From Chitinophagaceae bacterium (GTDB taxonomy: Bacteria; Bacteroidota; Bacteroidia; Chitinophagales; Chitinophagaceae), in assembly GCA_026785745.1 (NCBI GenBank), contig JAJAZO010000226.1:1-5064 (forward strand): a DNA stretch of 5,064 nt. Direction: 5' to 3'. Position 1 is the first letter of the stretch, and each line of letters starts with the position of its first letter. Shown here piece by piece: positions 1-5,064 of this stretch. The notes beneath the pieces were generated by a model that saw only the letters and a list, made by a program, of their open reading frames with translations, made no database searches and was not told the DNA's origin. A program made the translations under genes and the position numbers.

Positions 1-1335
1 CTTCTCCACCAGCCTGTGTGAAATCCATTTCTCCAAACGATGATGTGCAGGAACAAGCAGTGCAGCTATACAAACCATTACCAATAACATGATCAATGGC
101 GAATCATTAGTAGCATGGGAGAGATAAGGGTGAATAAACAGGTTGATGAACTCAAACACCAGGAGCAAAGCAACTACTCCAAAAAATCTGATAAGTTTTT
201 GATTAGCAACAATTGAATGACTTAGCAAAAGAAAAAGAATTACAAATGTTATTAATCCCAATGCAATGGCGGCATATTGAAGATTATTGTTTCGCTTTTT
301 CTTATCCTTCAACTCTGCTGCTGCAATGTCCGCCTGCCTTAGTTTTTCATCGAAGACAAGTGTTTGGAATTGCCTGCTTTTTTGTTGACTGAATAATGAA
401 TCGTTGGCAGCTTTGGTAATATCCTGATAAAAATAGGCACTATCCTGAATCCGCATATTCCTATAATAGGAGGACAAGAATCTTCCGGCATCCCTGACTT
501 GATGGATTAATCCTATTCTTTGCGCAATTTGTAAAGACAGTTTTGCATAATAAAGAGCCGAATCATTCTGTATATTTTTTTCAAACACTTTGGCCATGCC
601 CAGATAAGTTTTACTTAACCCCCTGTCATGCTCTGCTTTCTTCAGATAAGTAATACTAAAACGGTAAAATTCAATTGCAAGTGCATTTTGTCCGGTTTCA
701 AAATAAATGTCACCTAAGTCAGATTGTGAACCACCAATTACCCTGGAATAATTGATCCCAAAAGCTACATCGTATGCCAGTAACTGATAAATTCTTGCAG
801 AATCATAAATTTTTAAATGGTAATAACTTTTTCCGATGTTTGTGAGGACAATCGAAATGGATGCTTTATTATTAATTTTTTCAGCTAGCTCTTTAGATTT
901 TAAAAAATATTCTAAAGCCAGCCGGTAGTCTCCCTGTAAATTATAGATTGCTCCGATATTTACATAGTTTCGCTGGATGCCATCAGTATTATTTATCTTT
1001 TCATTGAGTTTCAGCGCCTGCAAATAAATTTCCATTGCTTTCGGATAATTGTTTCCAAAAGCCCGGTATGCATTACCAACTCTATTCAAACTTATTGCTT
1101 CTCCTTTTACAAAGCCGATTTTGCTGGCAAGCGATAAGGCCTCCAAAGCCAGTACCATAGTGGTATCTGGTTTTGATTCCAAATATTCAAAACTCAGTTC
1201 TGCCAGGCGTATCACACGGCCAGTGTCTGTTTTTTCATTTAGCAATAATAGTTTCAGGCTGTCTTTTGCTCTGTTTTGAGCATTTATACTGCTTATGCAG
1301 ATGCACATTAGCAGGAATGAAAATATTCTTTTCAT
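1..1335 (-). CDS. Exported TPR-repeat membrane protein, 3' end outside the window (partial)
   Basis: The frame is open from an ATG at 1333-1335 to the window edge: 445 codons with no stop. Residues 1-19 form a signal peptide (M-K-R, hydrophobic core, cleavage probably after INA before Q20). About five tetratricopeptide-like helical pairs follow, near residues 78-114, 120-154, 158-194, 198-234 and 238-274, with typical N-x-G-x-x-Y and A-L-x-x-Y signatures. Residues 320-352 are charged and probably coiled coil. Three hydrophobic segments follow at about 353-371, 382-401 and 413-430, then a basic amphipathic stretch (HHRLEKWISHRLVEK). TPRs should therefore sit in the periplasm, as in many Bacteroidota TPR sensor proteins in which TPR, coiled coil and membrane segment precede a histidine kinase or HTH output domain. 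Here the region after the first segment is a further membrane hairpin, and any output domain would lie beyond position 1. A scaffold or sensor role is inference. It is separated from the upstream minus-strand gene by a terminator, so it is probably its own transcription unit. Confidence 0.85.
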   Translation of the reverse strand, partial: MKRIFSFLLMCICISSINAQNRAKDSLKLLLLNEKTDTGRVIRLAELSFEYLESKPDTTMVLALEALSLASKIGFVKGEAISLNRVGNAYRAFGNNYPKAMEIYLQALKLNEKINNTDGIQRNYVNIGAIYNLQGDYRLALEYFLKSKELAEKINNKASISIVLTNIGKSYYHLKIYDSARIYQLLAYDVAFGINYSRVIGGSQSDLGDIYFETGQNALAIEFYRFSITYLKKAEHDRGLSKTYLGMAKVFEKNIQNDSALYYAKLSLQIAQRIGLIHQVRDAGRFLSSYYRNMRIQDSAYFYQDITKAANDSLFSQQKSRQFQTLVFDEKLRQADIAAAELKDKKKRNNNLQYAAIALGLITFVILFLLLSHSIVANQKLIRFFGVVALLLVFEFINLFIHPYLSHATNDSPLIMLLVMVCIAALLVPAHHRLEKWISHRLVEK

Positions 1336-1402
1336 TGCGAAGGTGTGTGGTTTGGTTAGAGAAGATAGGGCCAGGGGATGGTCGGGGATTGCTACAGCTT
1401 CT

Positions 1403-1420
1403 TAACTCGAATATAACTCG
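1403..1420. repeat. Tandem direct repeat TAACTCG, 11-bp period
   Basis: TAACTCG occurs at 1403-1409 and again at 1414-1420, separated by AATA, so the copies are 11 bp apart, about one helical turn. This is the geometry of a site for a dimeric or tandem-binding regulator. It lies about 70-85 bp upstream of the TPR start and overlaps a -7-like element on the minus strand. The repeat is seen directly; regulatory function is inference. Confidence 0.4.
1408..1415 (-). promoter_or_regulatory. Candidate -7 element for the TPR gene
   Basis: The minus strand reads TATATTCG, seven of eight positions of the Bacteroidota -7 consensus TAnnTTTG. No good TTTG sits at the usual distance upstream, so the call is weak. 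If used, it would give a 5' leader of roughly 65 nt before the TPR ATG. Confidence 0.25.
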
Positions 1421-1434
1421 TTTCTAAAAGAAAC
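1420..1434. repeat. Small inverted repeat GTTTCT-AAA-AGAAAC
   Basis: A perfect 6-bp inverted repeat with a 3-nt centre directly abuts, and shares one base with, the second TAACTCG repeat. There is no T tract on either side and the stem is AT-rich, so it is unlikely to be a terminator. An operator half-site pair upstream of the TPR promoter is possible. Confidence 0.3.
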
Positions 1435-1479
1435 CTAAGTTAATCGGAAAGGTTATGAAAGTTTTAGCATTGACAGGAA

Positions 1480-1517
1480 ATGGAAAAACAAAAAATGCGA
1501 AGCACGGCTTCGCATTT
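1480..1517 (-). terminator. Rho-independent terminator of the secreted-protein gene
   Basis: A perfect 11-bp stem, AAATGCGAAGC (1493-1503) with GCTTCGCATTT (1507-1517), closes a 3-nt loop. On the minus strand it is followed by a T-rich tract, TTTTTTGTTTTT, partly formed by the end of the stem. It lies about 25-60 bp after the stop codon of the 163-residue secreted-protein gene. On the plus strand there is no T tract after the stem, so it acts in the minus direction only. It isolates the TPR gene from transcription coming from the MATE/secreted-protein unit. Confidence 0.9.
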
Positions 1518-1541
1518 CATAAATAATAAGAGGTATCCAAT

Positions 1542-2033
1542 TTAAAGAATCAATGTGCCTTCTCTATACCCATTTGTTTTCTGAATTACCTTTACCATTA
1601 CTTTTTTGCGGGCGGCAAATGCCTGTTCCAGTTTTGTTTTTATATCATCATACACTGCCACCGGATAGTAGATATTTAATATGCCATCATTATAAGTAGC
1701 GGCTTGCTGCATATTGTCATTCGGGGAATAAAAAATCAATTGATAATTGCTGTTGCCTGTTTTGTTTGCCGGGGTCAATGCTACTACGATTTGTAGTGAA
1801 TGCTTATAGCTTTCAGCAGTTCCATCCGAAGTATTGGATGCGGTGAAAGTTGTTCCGCCAATGCCCTGAATTTCAAACTGGTCAGTTTTATCGTTGGTAG
1901 GGTTATTATAAACCTTAAATACTCTTTGGATATTAGGTTTAATCCTGGAATTGATAACATCACTTTCCTGGCCTGAAGCACTTACCGTGCCAGCTAAAGC
2001 AATACATAAGGTGTAAAAAAAATGCTTCTTCAT
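1542..2033 (-). CDS. Secreted protein of unknown function (163 aa)
   Basis: I do not recognise a family. The protein starts MKKHFFYTLCIALAG and has a standard signal peptide of about 20-21 residues ending near SASGQ, so the mature chain of about 140 residues should be periplasmic or exported. It has no Cys after the peptide, so it is not a lipoprotein. The mature part looks like a small alternating beta domain: FKVYNN, QFEIQGIGG, LQIVVALTP, YQLIFYSPN, ILNIYYPVAVYDD, then a short helix (KTKLEQAFAARKK), and a final strand pair MVKVIQK and GTLIL. The frame stays open for 55 more codons upstream to 2198, but that extension overlaps the end of the MATE gene and would bury the signal peptide, so the ATG at 2031-2033 is preferred. 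The A-rich stretch before it, with no Shine-Dalgarno site, is typical of Bacteroidota. The gene lies 86 bp downstream of the MATE gene on the same strand and ends at a strong terminator. Confidence 0.8.
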   Translation of the reverse strand: MKKHFFYTLCIALAGTVSASGQESDVINSRIKPNIQRVFKVYNNPTNDKTDQFEIQGIGGTTFTASNTSDGTAESYKHSLQIVVALTPANKTGNSNYQLIFYSPNDNMQQAATYNDGILNIYYPVAVYDDIKTKLEQAFAARKKVMVKVIQKTNGYREGTLIL

Positions 2034-2048
2034 AATTTTTTTGTTTAT

Positions 2049-2079
2049 TAAATATAGTTGTGATTGAATCAATTTCAAG
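2049..2079 (-). promoter_or_regulatory. Candidate promoter of the secreted-protein gene
   Basis: On the minus strand CTTG (2076-2079) and TATATTTA (2049-2056) are separated by 19 nt, close to the Bacteroidota pattern TTTG-N19-TAnnTTTG with one mismatch in each box. The leader would be only about 10 nt. If real, the gene can be transcribed independently of the MATE gene upstream. A perfect palindrome, ATTGA-A-TCAAT (2063-2073), lies in the spacer and could be an operator or chance in AT-rich DNA. Confidence 0.35.
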
Positions 2080-2119
2080 CAGGTAAAAGTAAGCAAAAAG
2101 GAGCAACAGAATTTCAGGA

Positions 2120-3478
2120 TTATATCACTTTTCCTTTCCATTTTCCACTTCGCATATACCAATAGGACAAGCTGAAAATGCTGAGCCAGTAAAGCCATTC
2201 ACTCATCCAGCCATAGGTAATGGAAAGTTTATATTCCTCCAGCACAACATATACATAAATACAGTAGAGAACCAGCGTAATAAGTTCAATGAGAAAAGTA
2301 AAACGACTGTTGCCTGTGCCTGTAATGGCATTCATCCACACTACAGAAAAAGACATCAATACCATAGCAAAGGTAACCACCCTTACCACGGGCAGGGCAG
2401 TAAGAGTAAAAGCTTCATCCTGGCCAAACACCGAAAGAAACAGAACCGGAAAAATATTGATTAAAGAAGCTAAAATAATAGCAAGGCCGGTGCTCATTTT
2501 TACAATTTTCCAAATAAGAGCAGGTACCAATTCTTTTTTACCCTGTCCAATAATATTGCTGACCATAGCTGAACTGGTGGCAGCAAAAGCCCAGGAAAAG
2601 CAGCCGGCTAACCCGAAGATATTACGCATCACATTGGAAATAGCTAAGTCCTTTTGCCCATGATGTTCGATAAGGATATAAAAGAATTCCCAACTAATAA
2701 TACTGATGGCCAATTGAAAAATCAGTGGCATTGATATTGATAAAATCTGTTTTACATATTCACCATTCCATTGTAAATGACTGAATACCGCAAATTTTTT
2801 ACTGATACCTTTATAATGAATGACTACAAAAATGACGAACATACCGATGAACTCCGCAATGATAGATGCAACGGCTGCTCCGTTTAGCCCCATTTCGGGG
2901 AAACCAAAGTGTCCGAAAATAAAGAGGTAATCAAAGGCAATGTTGGCGATAGTTTCTGCCAGTGCGCCTGATATAAGATAGCGGCTGTTATTGGTGCCTA
3001 CCAATAAGGCATTTCGCATTTGATAGATATACAAAAATGGTAAGCCCCATATCCGGATTTTCAAAAACTGTATGGCATCATCAGCCGTTTCAGGATTATG
3101 CAGCACATTTTTTAAAATGACAGGTGCCACAAACCAGGTTAGTAGTATACCAACAGCAGCAATTATCATTGAAATAAAAACACCTTGTCCGAATATTTTC
3201 CCAATTTCCTCCGGTCTGTTTTCTCCGGCACGGCGGGCAATCAGTGTTTGCAGACCATTATTCAGGCCAAAACCGATCATGGCGAAAATGAGATAATAAA
3301 CACCGGTAATACTTGCAGTGGCCAATGCTTGCTGACTGTAATGACCAAGAAAAATATTATTGGTTATAAAATTGAACTGGGGTACTAAAATAGCAAGGCT
3401 GATCGGCAACGCAATCTTCAGGATTTGCCGGTAGCTGATTTGAACTTGTAAATTATCAGGTGGTGTTGCTATTGCCAT
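2120..3478 (-). CDS. MATE-family multidrug/toxic compound efflux transporter (452 aa)
   Basis: This is an inner-membrane antiporter of the MATE family, which exports drugs or metabolites using a Na+ or H+ gradient. About twelve hydrophobic segments are visible, near residues 17-37, 55-80, 97-117, 137-160, 170-190, 198-222, 245-270, 280-305, 322-345, 360-382, 395-415 and 422-441, in two six-helix halves. Family-like stretches include NNIFLG (41-45), the loop GLQTLIARRAGE (75-86) after the second segment, GLNGAAVAS (198-205) and, in the second half, SNVMRNIFG followed by SSAMVSNIIGQGK. The length matches complete family members. The substrate cannot be told from sequence. The frame extends nine codons further to an ATG at 3503-3505; I prefer the ATG at 3476-3478 because the N-terminal tail before the first helix is then of usual length and because a perfect TAnnTTTG lies between the two starts. 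The gene may be co-transcribed with the secreted-protein gene downstream. Confidence 0.92.
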   Translation of the reverse strand: MAIATPPDNLQVQISYRQILKIALPISLAILVPQFNFITNNIFLGHYSQQALATASITGVYYLIFAMIGFGLNNGLQTLIARRAGENRPEEIGKIFGQGVFISMIIAAVGILLTWFVAPVILKNVLHNPETADDAIQFLKIRIWGLPFLYIYQMRNALLVGTNNSRYLISGALAETIANIAFDYLFIFGHFGFPEMGLNGAAVASIIAEFIGMFVIFVVIHYKGISKKFAVFSHLQWNGEYVKQILSISMPLIFQLAISIISWEFFYILIEHHGQKDLAISNVMRNIFGLAGCFSWAFAATSSAMVSNIIGQGKKELVPALIWKIVKMSTGLAIILASLINIFPVLFLSVFGQDEAFTLTALPVVRVVTFAMVLMSFSVVWMNAITGTGNSRFTFLIELITLVLYCIYVYVVLEEYKLSITYGWMSEWLYWLSIFSLSYWYMRSGKWKGKVI

Positions 3479-3487
3479 AAAAGTTGG

Positions 3488-3495
3488 CAAACCTA
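3488..3495 (-). promoter_or_regulatory. Candidate -7 element for the MATE gene
   Basis: The minus strand reads TAGGTTTG, an exact match to TAnnTTTG, 9 nt before the preferred MATE ATG. The transcript would then have almost no leader. No clear TTTG is present about 19-23 nt further upstream (TTTC sits at 15 nt), so the match may be chance. If it is used, the upstream ATG at 3503-3505 cannot be the start. Confidence 0.3.
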
Positions 3496-3565
3496 CGAAA
3501 AGCATTCTCTGAAACCTTGCTCCATTGAGAACTGTTTCTATAATTCTCTGATTTGAAAGTAAATA

Positions 3566-3573
3566 TATATTTG
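3566..3573 (+). promoter_or_regulatory. Candidate -7 element for the DUF3822-rsmD operon
   Basis: TATATTTG matches the Bacteroidota -7 consensus TAnnTTTG exactly. The only upstream TTTG (3552-3555) is 10 nt away, too close for the usual -33 box, so the upstream half is weak. Transcription would start near 3580, giving a leader of about 60 nt before the TTG at 3642. GGAGG at 3573-3577 and an ATG at 3583-3585 follow at once. That ATG opens a 12-codon frame (MNKQGLCVVPIF) ending at TAG 3619-3621, which could be a leader peptide or chance. Confidence 0.4.
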
Positions 3574-3629
3574 GAGGAAATAATGAACAAGCAAGGGCTG
3601 TGTGTAGTTCCTATCTTTTAGGAGAGGTT

Positions 3630-3637
3630 AGGTGAGG
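3630..3637 (+). promoter_or_regulatory. Shine-Dalgarno-like site deciding the TTG start
   Basis: AGGTGAGG lies four bases before the TTG at 3642. Purine-rich ribosome-binding sites are uncommon in Bacteroidota leaders and the other genes here show none as good. Its position supports TTG 3642 over TTG 3675. Confidence 0.45.
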
Positions 3638-3641
3638 CTTT

Positions 3642-4484
3642 TTGTCTATTATTGCACCACTTGAAATCAAAAAATTGAAACAATTATTCCATATAAAGAA
3701 TAATAACACTAGTAACGGCCCGCTGGTGTTGTCGGTAAGGCTGGGAGAAAAGCATGGAAGTTTTGCCATTACTGATAAATCAGGCAATGAGCTGTACCAA
3801 TTGTTTTATTGCACCACCGATGAGTGGAATGAAAAGGAGCTGACCAATTTTTTAACTTCTTATCCCGCATTAAATAATTCATTTTACCAGGTGCAGGTGG
3901 CGTATGATTTTCCGCATAGTATTTTGCATTCATCCAAAGAATACAAACAGGAGGATGCCGGGCTTTTATTAAGCAGCCTTGGCTTTAATAGTGGCAACGC
4001 AAATGTTATTACTGAACCTATTGCTGAATGGCAACTTAATAATATGTATGCTGTGCCAAAGGAAATTCAGGAATGGGTAAACAGTATATTTCCTGTTTCA
4101 AAATTCCGGCACCAGTATTCACTTGAAATGAAAAATATAAATTCAGTTAGTGCAGGCGGCAGTATGCTTGTTGATTTCCGAAAAGATGATTTTACTATGC
4201 TGGTGACTAAAGGCAGTGAATTTTTGTTTGCTCAAACATTTGACTACTCAACACCTGCTGATGTACTTTATTATTTGCTTAAAACCTGTCAACAATTTTC
4301 TTTATCGCAACAGGAACTGCAATTGCAACTTTCCGGGTTAGTAGATAAGCAATCTTCTTTGTACAATGAGTTACACCAGTATTTTATTACTATTGTATTC
4401 AGGGAGGCCAATTGGAATGTGAGTAACGAATACCCGGCACACTTTTTTACTTCACTTAATGATCTGGCAAAATGCGCATCATAG
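3642..4484 (+). CDS. DUF3822-like protein, TTG start (280 aa)
   Basis: It resembles the Bacteroidota family DUF3822, whose gene is commonly found next to rsmD; the function is unknown. Two beta-rich segments with an actin/ASKHA-like rhythm are visible: residues 29-54 (LSVRLGEKHGSFAITD, then GNELYQL) and 174-203 (SMLVDFRKDDFTMLVTKG, then EFLFAQTF), the second followed by a helix (PADVLYYLLKTCQQF). The C terminus has PAHFFTSLNDLAKCA, a His/Phe-rich tail I associate with the family. A nucleotide-binding fold is inference; no phosphate-loop residues can be assigned with confidence. There is no signal peptide, so it is cytoplasmic. A TGA at 3633-3635 blocks upstream extension in frame and the first internal ATG is deep in the protein, so the start must be non-ATG. 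TTG at 3642 has AGGTGAGG four bases before it, an unusually good Shine-Dalgarno site for this group. TTG at 3675 (LKQLFHI) is the alternative. The gene overlaps rsmD by 13 bp. Confidence 0.78.
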   Translation: MSIIAPLEIKKLKQLFHIKNNNTSNGPLVLSVRLGEKHGSFAITDKSGNELYQLFYCTTDEWNEKELTNFLTSYPALNNSFYQVQVAYDFPHSILHSSKEYKQEDAGLLLSSLGFNSGNANVITEPIAEWQLNNMYAVPKEIQEWVNSIFPVSKFRHQYSLEMKNINSVSAGGSMLVDFRKDDFTMLVTKGSEFLFAQTFDYSTPADVLYYLLKTCQQFSLSQQELQLQLSGLVDKQSSLYNELHQYFITIVFREANWNVSNEYPAHFFTSLNDLAKCAS

Positions 4485-5020
4485 GAGGAGAACATGGCGG
4501 CAGAAAATTTAACCCGCCTAACAATATGCCCTATACAAGACCCACTACGGATATTGCCAAAGAAGGTCTGTTCAATGTGCTGCAGCATAATCTTGATTTT
4601 GAGGAATTGAAAACCCTTGACCTGTTTGGTGGCACTGGCAGCATCAGTTATGAACTGGCATCAAGAGGGGTGACTGACCTGACAATTGTAGAGAAAGATA
4701 ATGCTATGTATGAGTTTATCAAAAAAACATCAGTCGCCTTGCGAATAGAAAACCTGAAAGCAGTGAAAATGGATGTTTTTAAATTTATCAGCCAGTGTAC
4801 AGAGAAATTTGATTTTATATTCGCCGGCCCTCCTTATGCACTCACTGCTATTGATGATTTGCCAAAACAAATATTCGAAAAGCGACTTTTGAATAAAGAC
4901 GGCTGGTTTGTGCTCGAACATACACCAAGAAATGATTATAAAACATTTCCGTTTTACAAATCAGAAAGGAATTATGGTACTACTATTTTTTCCACTTTTA
5001 TCGAAAGCAGGGAACTATGA
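4472..5020 (+). CDS. rsmD: 16S rRNA (guanine-N2)-methyltransferase RsmD (182 aa)
   Basis: RsmD transfers a methyl group from S-adenosylmethionine to N2 of G966 (E. coli numbering) of 16S rRNA during small-subunit assembly in the cytoplasm. Family marks in order: MRIIGGEHGGRKF at the N terminus; the substrate-recognition segment TRPTTDIAKEGLFN (22-35); the SAM-binding loop DLFGGTGSISYE (50-61); an acidic strand end, VEKD (73-76), expected to hold the ribose; and a catalytic PPY (120-122). The length of about 180 residues is normal. The residue before PPY is Gly119 (GGC, 4826-4828), where family members usually have Asp or Asn; the rest of the protein shows no decay. The C-terminal EHTPRNDYKTFPFYKSERNYGTT-type region, with conserved E-R-x-Y-G-x-T-x-F, fits Bacteroidota RsmD. 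The ATG lies inside the end of the DUF3822-like gene and the stop overlaps the next gene by 4 bp, so translation is probably coupled. Confidence 0.93.
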   Translation: MRIIGGEHGGRKFNPPNNMPYTRPTTDIAKEGLFNVLQHNLDFEELKTLDLFGGTGSISYELASRGVTDLTIVEKDNAMYEFIKKTSVALRIENLKAVKMDVFKFISQCTEKFDFIFAGPPYALTAIDDLPKQIFEKRLLNKDGWFVLEHTPRNDYKTFPFYKSERNYGTTIFSTFIESREL

Positions 5021-5064
5021 CCAAGAACGAGTTAAGAAAAATATACCAGCGTAAAAGGAATGCA
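5017..5064 (+). CDS. Probable 5-formyltetrahydrofolate cyclo-ligase, 5' end only (partial)
   Basis: Only 16 codons are in the window: MTKNELRKIYQRKRNA. The pattern K-x-x-L-R-x-x-Y/L-x-x-K/R-R matches the N-terminal helix of 5-formyltetrahydrofolate cyclo-ligase, the ATP-dependent cytoplasmic enzyme that converts 5-formyl-THF to 5,10-methenyl-THF. The ATG overlaps the rsmD TGA as ATGA, typical of a translationally coupled operon partner, and AGCAGGGA just before it offers a weak ribosome-binding site. The fragment is short, so the family call rests on the N-terminal pattern alone and active-site residues cannot be checked. Confidence 0.65.
   Translation, partial: MTKNELRKIYQRKRNA

Larger units (their letters stand above)
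1336..1492. other. Non-coding upstream region of the TPR gene
   Basis: No credible gene lies between the TPR start and the terminator; overlapping short plus-strand frames are shadows of the TPR gene. Reading on the minus strand, the leader just before the ATG is pyrimidine-rich with several C runs and has no Shine-Dalgarno site, which is usual in Bacteroidota. The promoter-like elements are listed separately. Confidence 0.6.

Noticed and set aside
1049..1427. Two overlapping plus-strand frames of 76 and 84 codons
   Set aside because: They lie mostly opposite the well-supported TPR gene, show no domain or signal, and have biased composition typical of antisense shadows.
1493..1517. The hairpin as a plus-strand terminator or a REP-like mobile repeat
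   Set aside because: There is no T tract on the plus-strand side and no second copy in the window. It fits a minus-strand terminator fully.
2034..2198. A 55-residue N-terminal extension of the secreted protein, giving 218 aa
   Set aside because: It overlaps the end of the MATE gene in another frame and places a clear signal peptide in the middle of the protein. The ATG at 2031-2033 is a much better start.
2289..2663. A 124-codon plus-strand frame opposite the MATE gene
   Set aside because: It is the antisense of a strongly supported membrane protein gene and encodes no recognisable protein; the same applies to the frames at 3072-3296 and 3185-3388.
4289..4588. A 99-codon minus-strand frame spanning the DUF3822/rsmD junction
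   Set aside because: It is antisense to two supported genes, Cys-rich by chance, and has no promoter or ribosome-binding evidence.
1..5064. CRISPR arrays, tRNA or rRNA genes, insertion sequences, phage or defence genes
   Set aside because: No regularly spaced repeats, cloverleaf or conserved RNA segments, transposase motifs or terminal inverted repeats were seen on either strand; nearly all of the DNA is accounted for by ordinary genes.

Overview
The window looks like ordinary chromosome from a low-GC Bacteroidota bacterium, most likely near Chitinophagaceae. The reasons are: near-absence of Shine-Dalgarno sites before most genes, several matches to the Bacteroidota -7 element TAnnTTTG, secreted proteins whose signal peptides end in A-Q or G-Q, and a DUF3822-type gene next to rsmD. 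The family-level placement is inference from protein style; no search was run.

Layout. Positions 1-1335 (minus) hold the first 445 residues of an exported TPR protein with a coiled coil and three C-terminal membrane segments; its 3' end lies outside the window. Positions 1336-1541 are non-coding and contain its upstream region (11-bp-spaced direct repeats and a small hairpin) and a clear Rho-independent terminator serving the next minus-strand gene. Positions 1542-2033 (minus) encode an unrecognised secreted protein of 163 residues. Positions 2120-3478 (minus) encode a complete 12-segment MATE-family efflux transporter, 86 bp upstream of the secreted-protein gene and possibly co-transcribed with it. 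A divergent intergenic region (3479-3641) follows, with candidate promoter elements facing both ways.

On the plus strand a tightly packed operon begins: a DUF3822-like protein (3642-4484, TTG start), rsmD for 16S rRNA guanine-N2 methylation (4472-5020, overlapping the previous gene by 13 bp), and the first 16 codons of a probable 5-formyltetrahydrofolate cyclo-ligase (from 5017, ATGA overlap). This is a housekeeping cluster joining ribosome modification and one-carbon metabolism.

I found no mobile element, CRISPR array, RNA gene, phage gene or defence system, and nothing that amounts to a new biological system. The points most worth a second look are the Gly that replaces the usual Asp/Asn in the RsmD (D/N)PPY catalytic motif, the TTG start with a 12-codon leader ORF before the DUF3822 gene, and the repeat structure upstream of the TPR gene.
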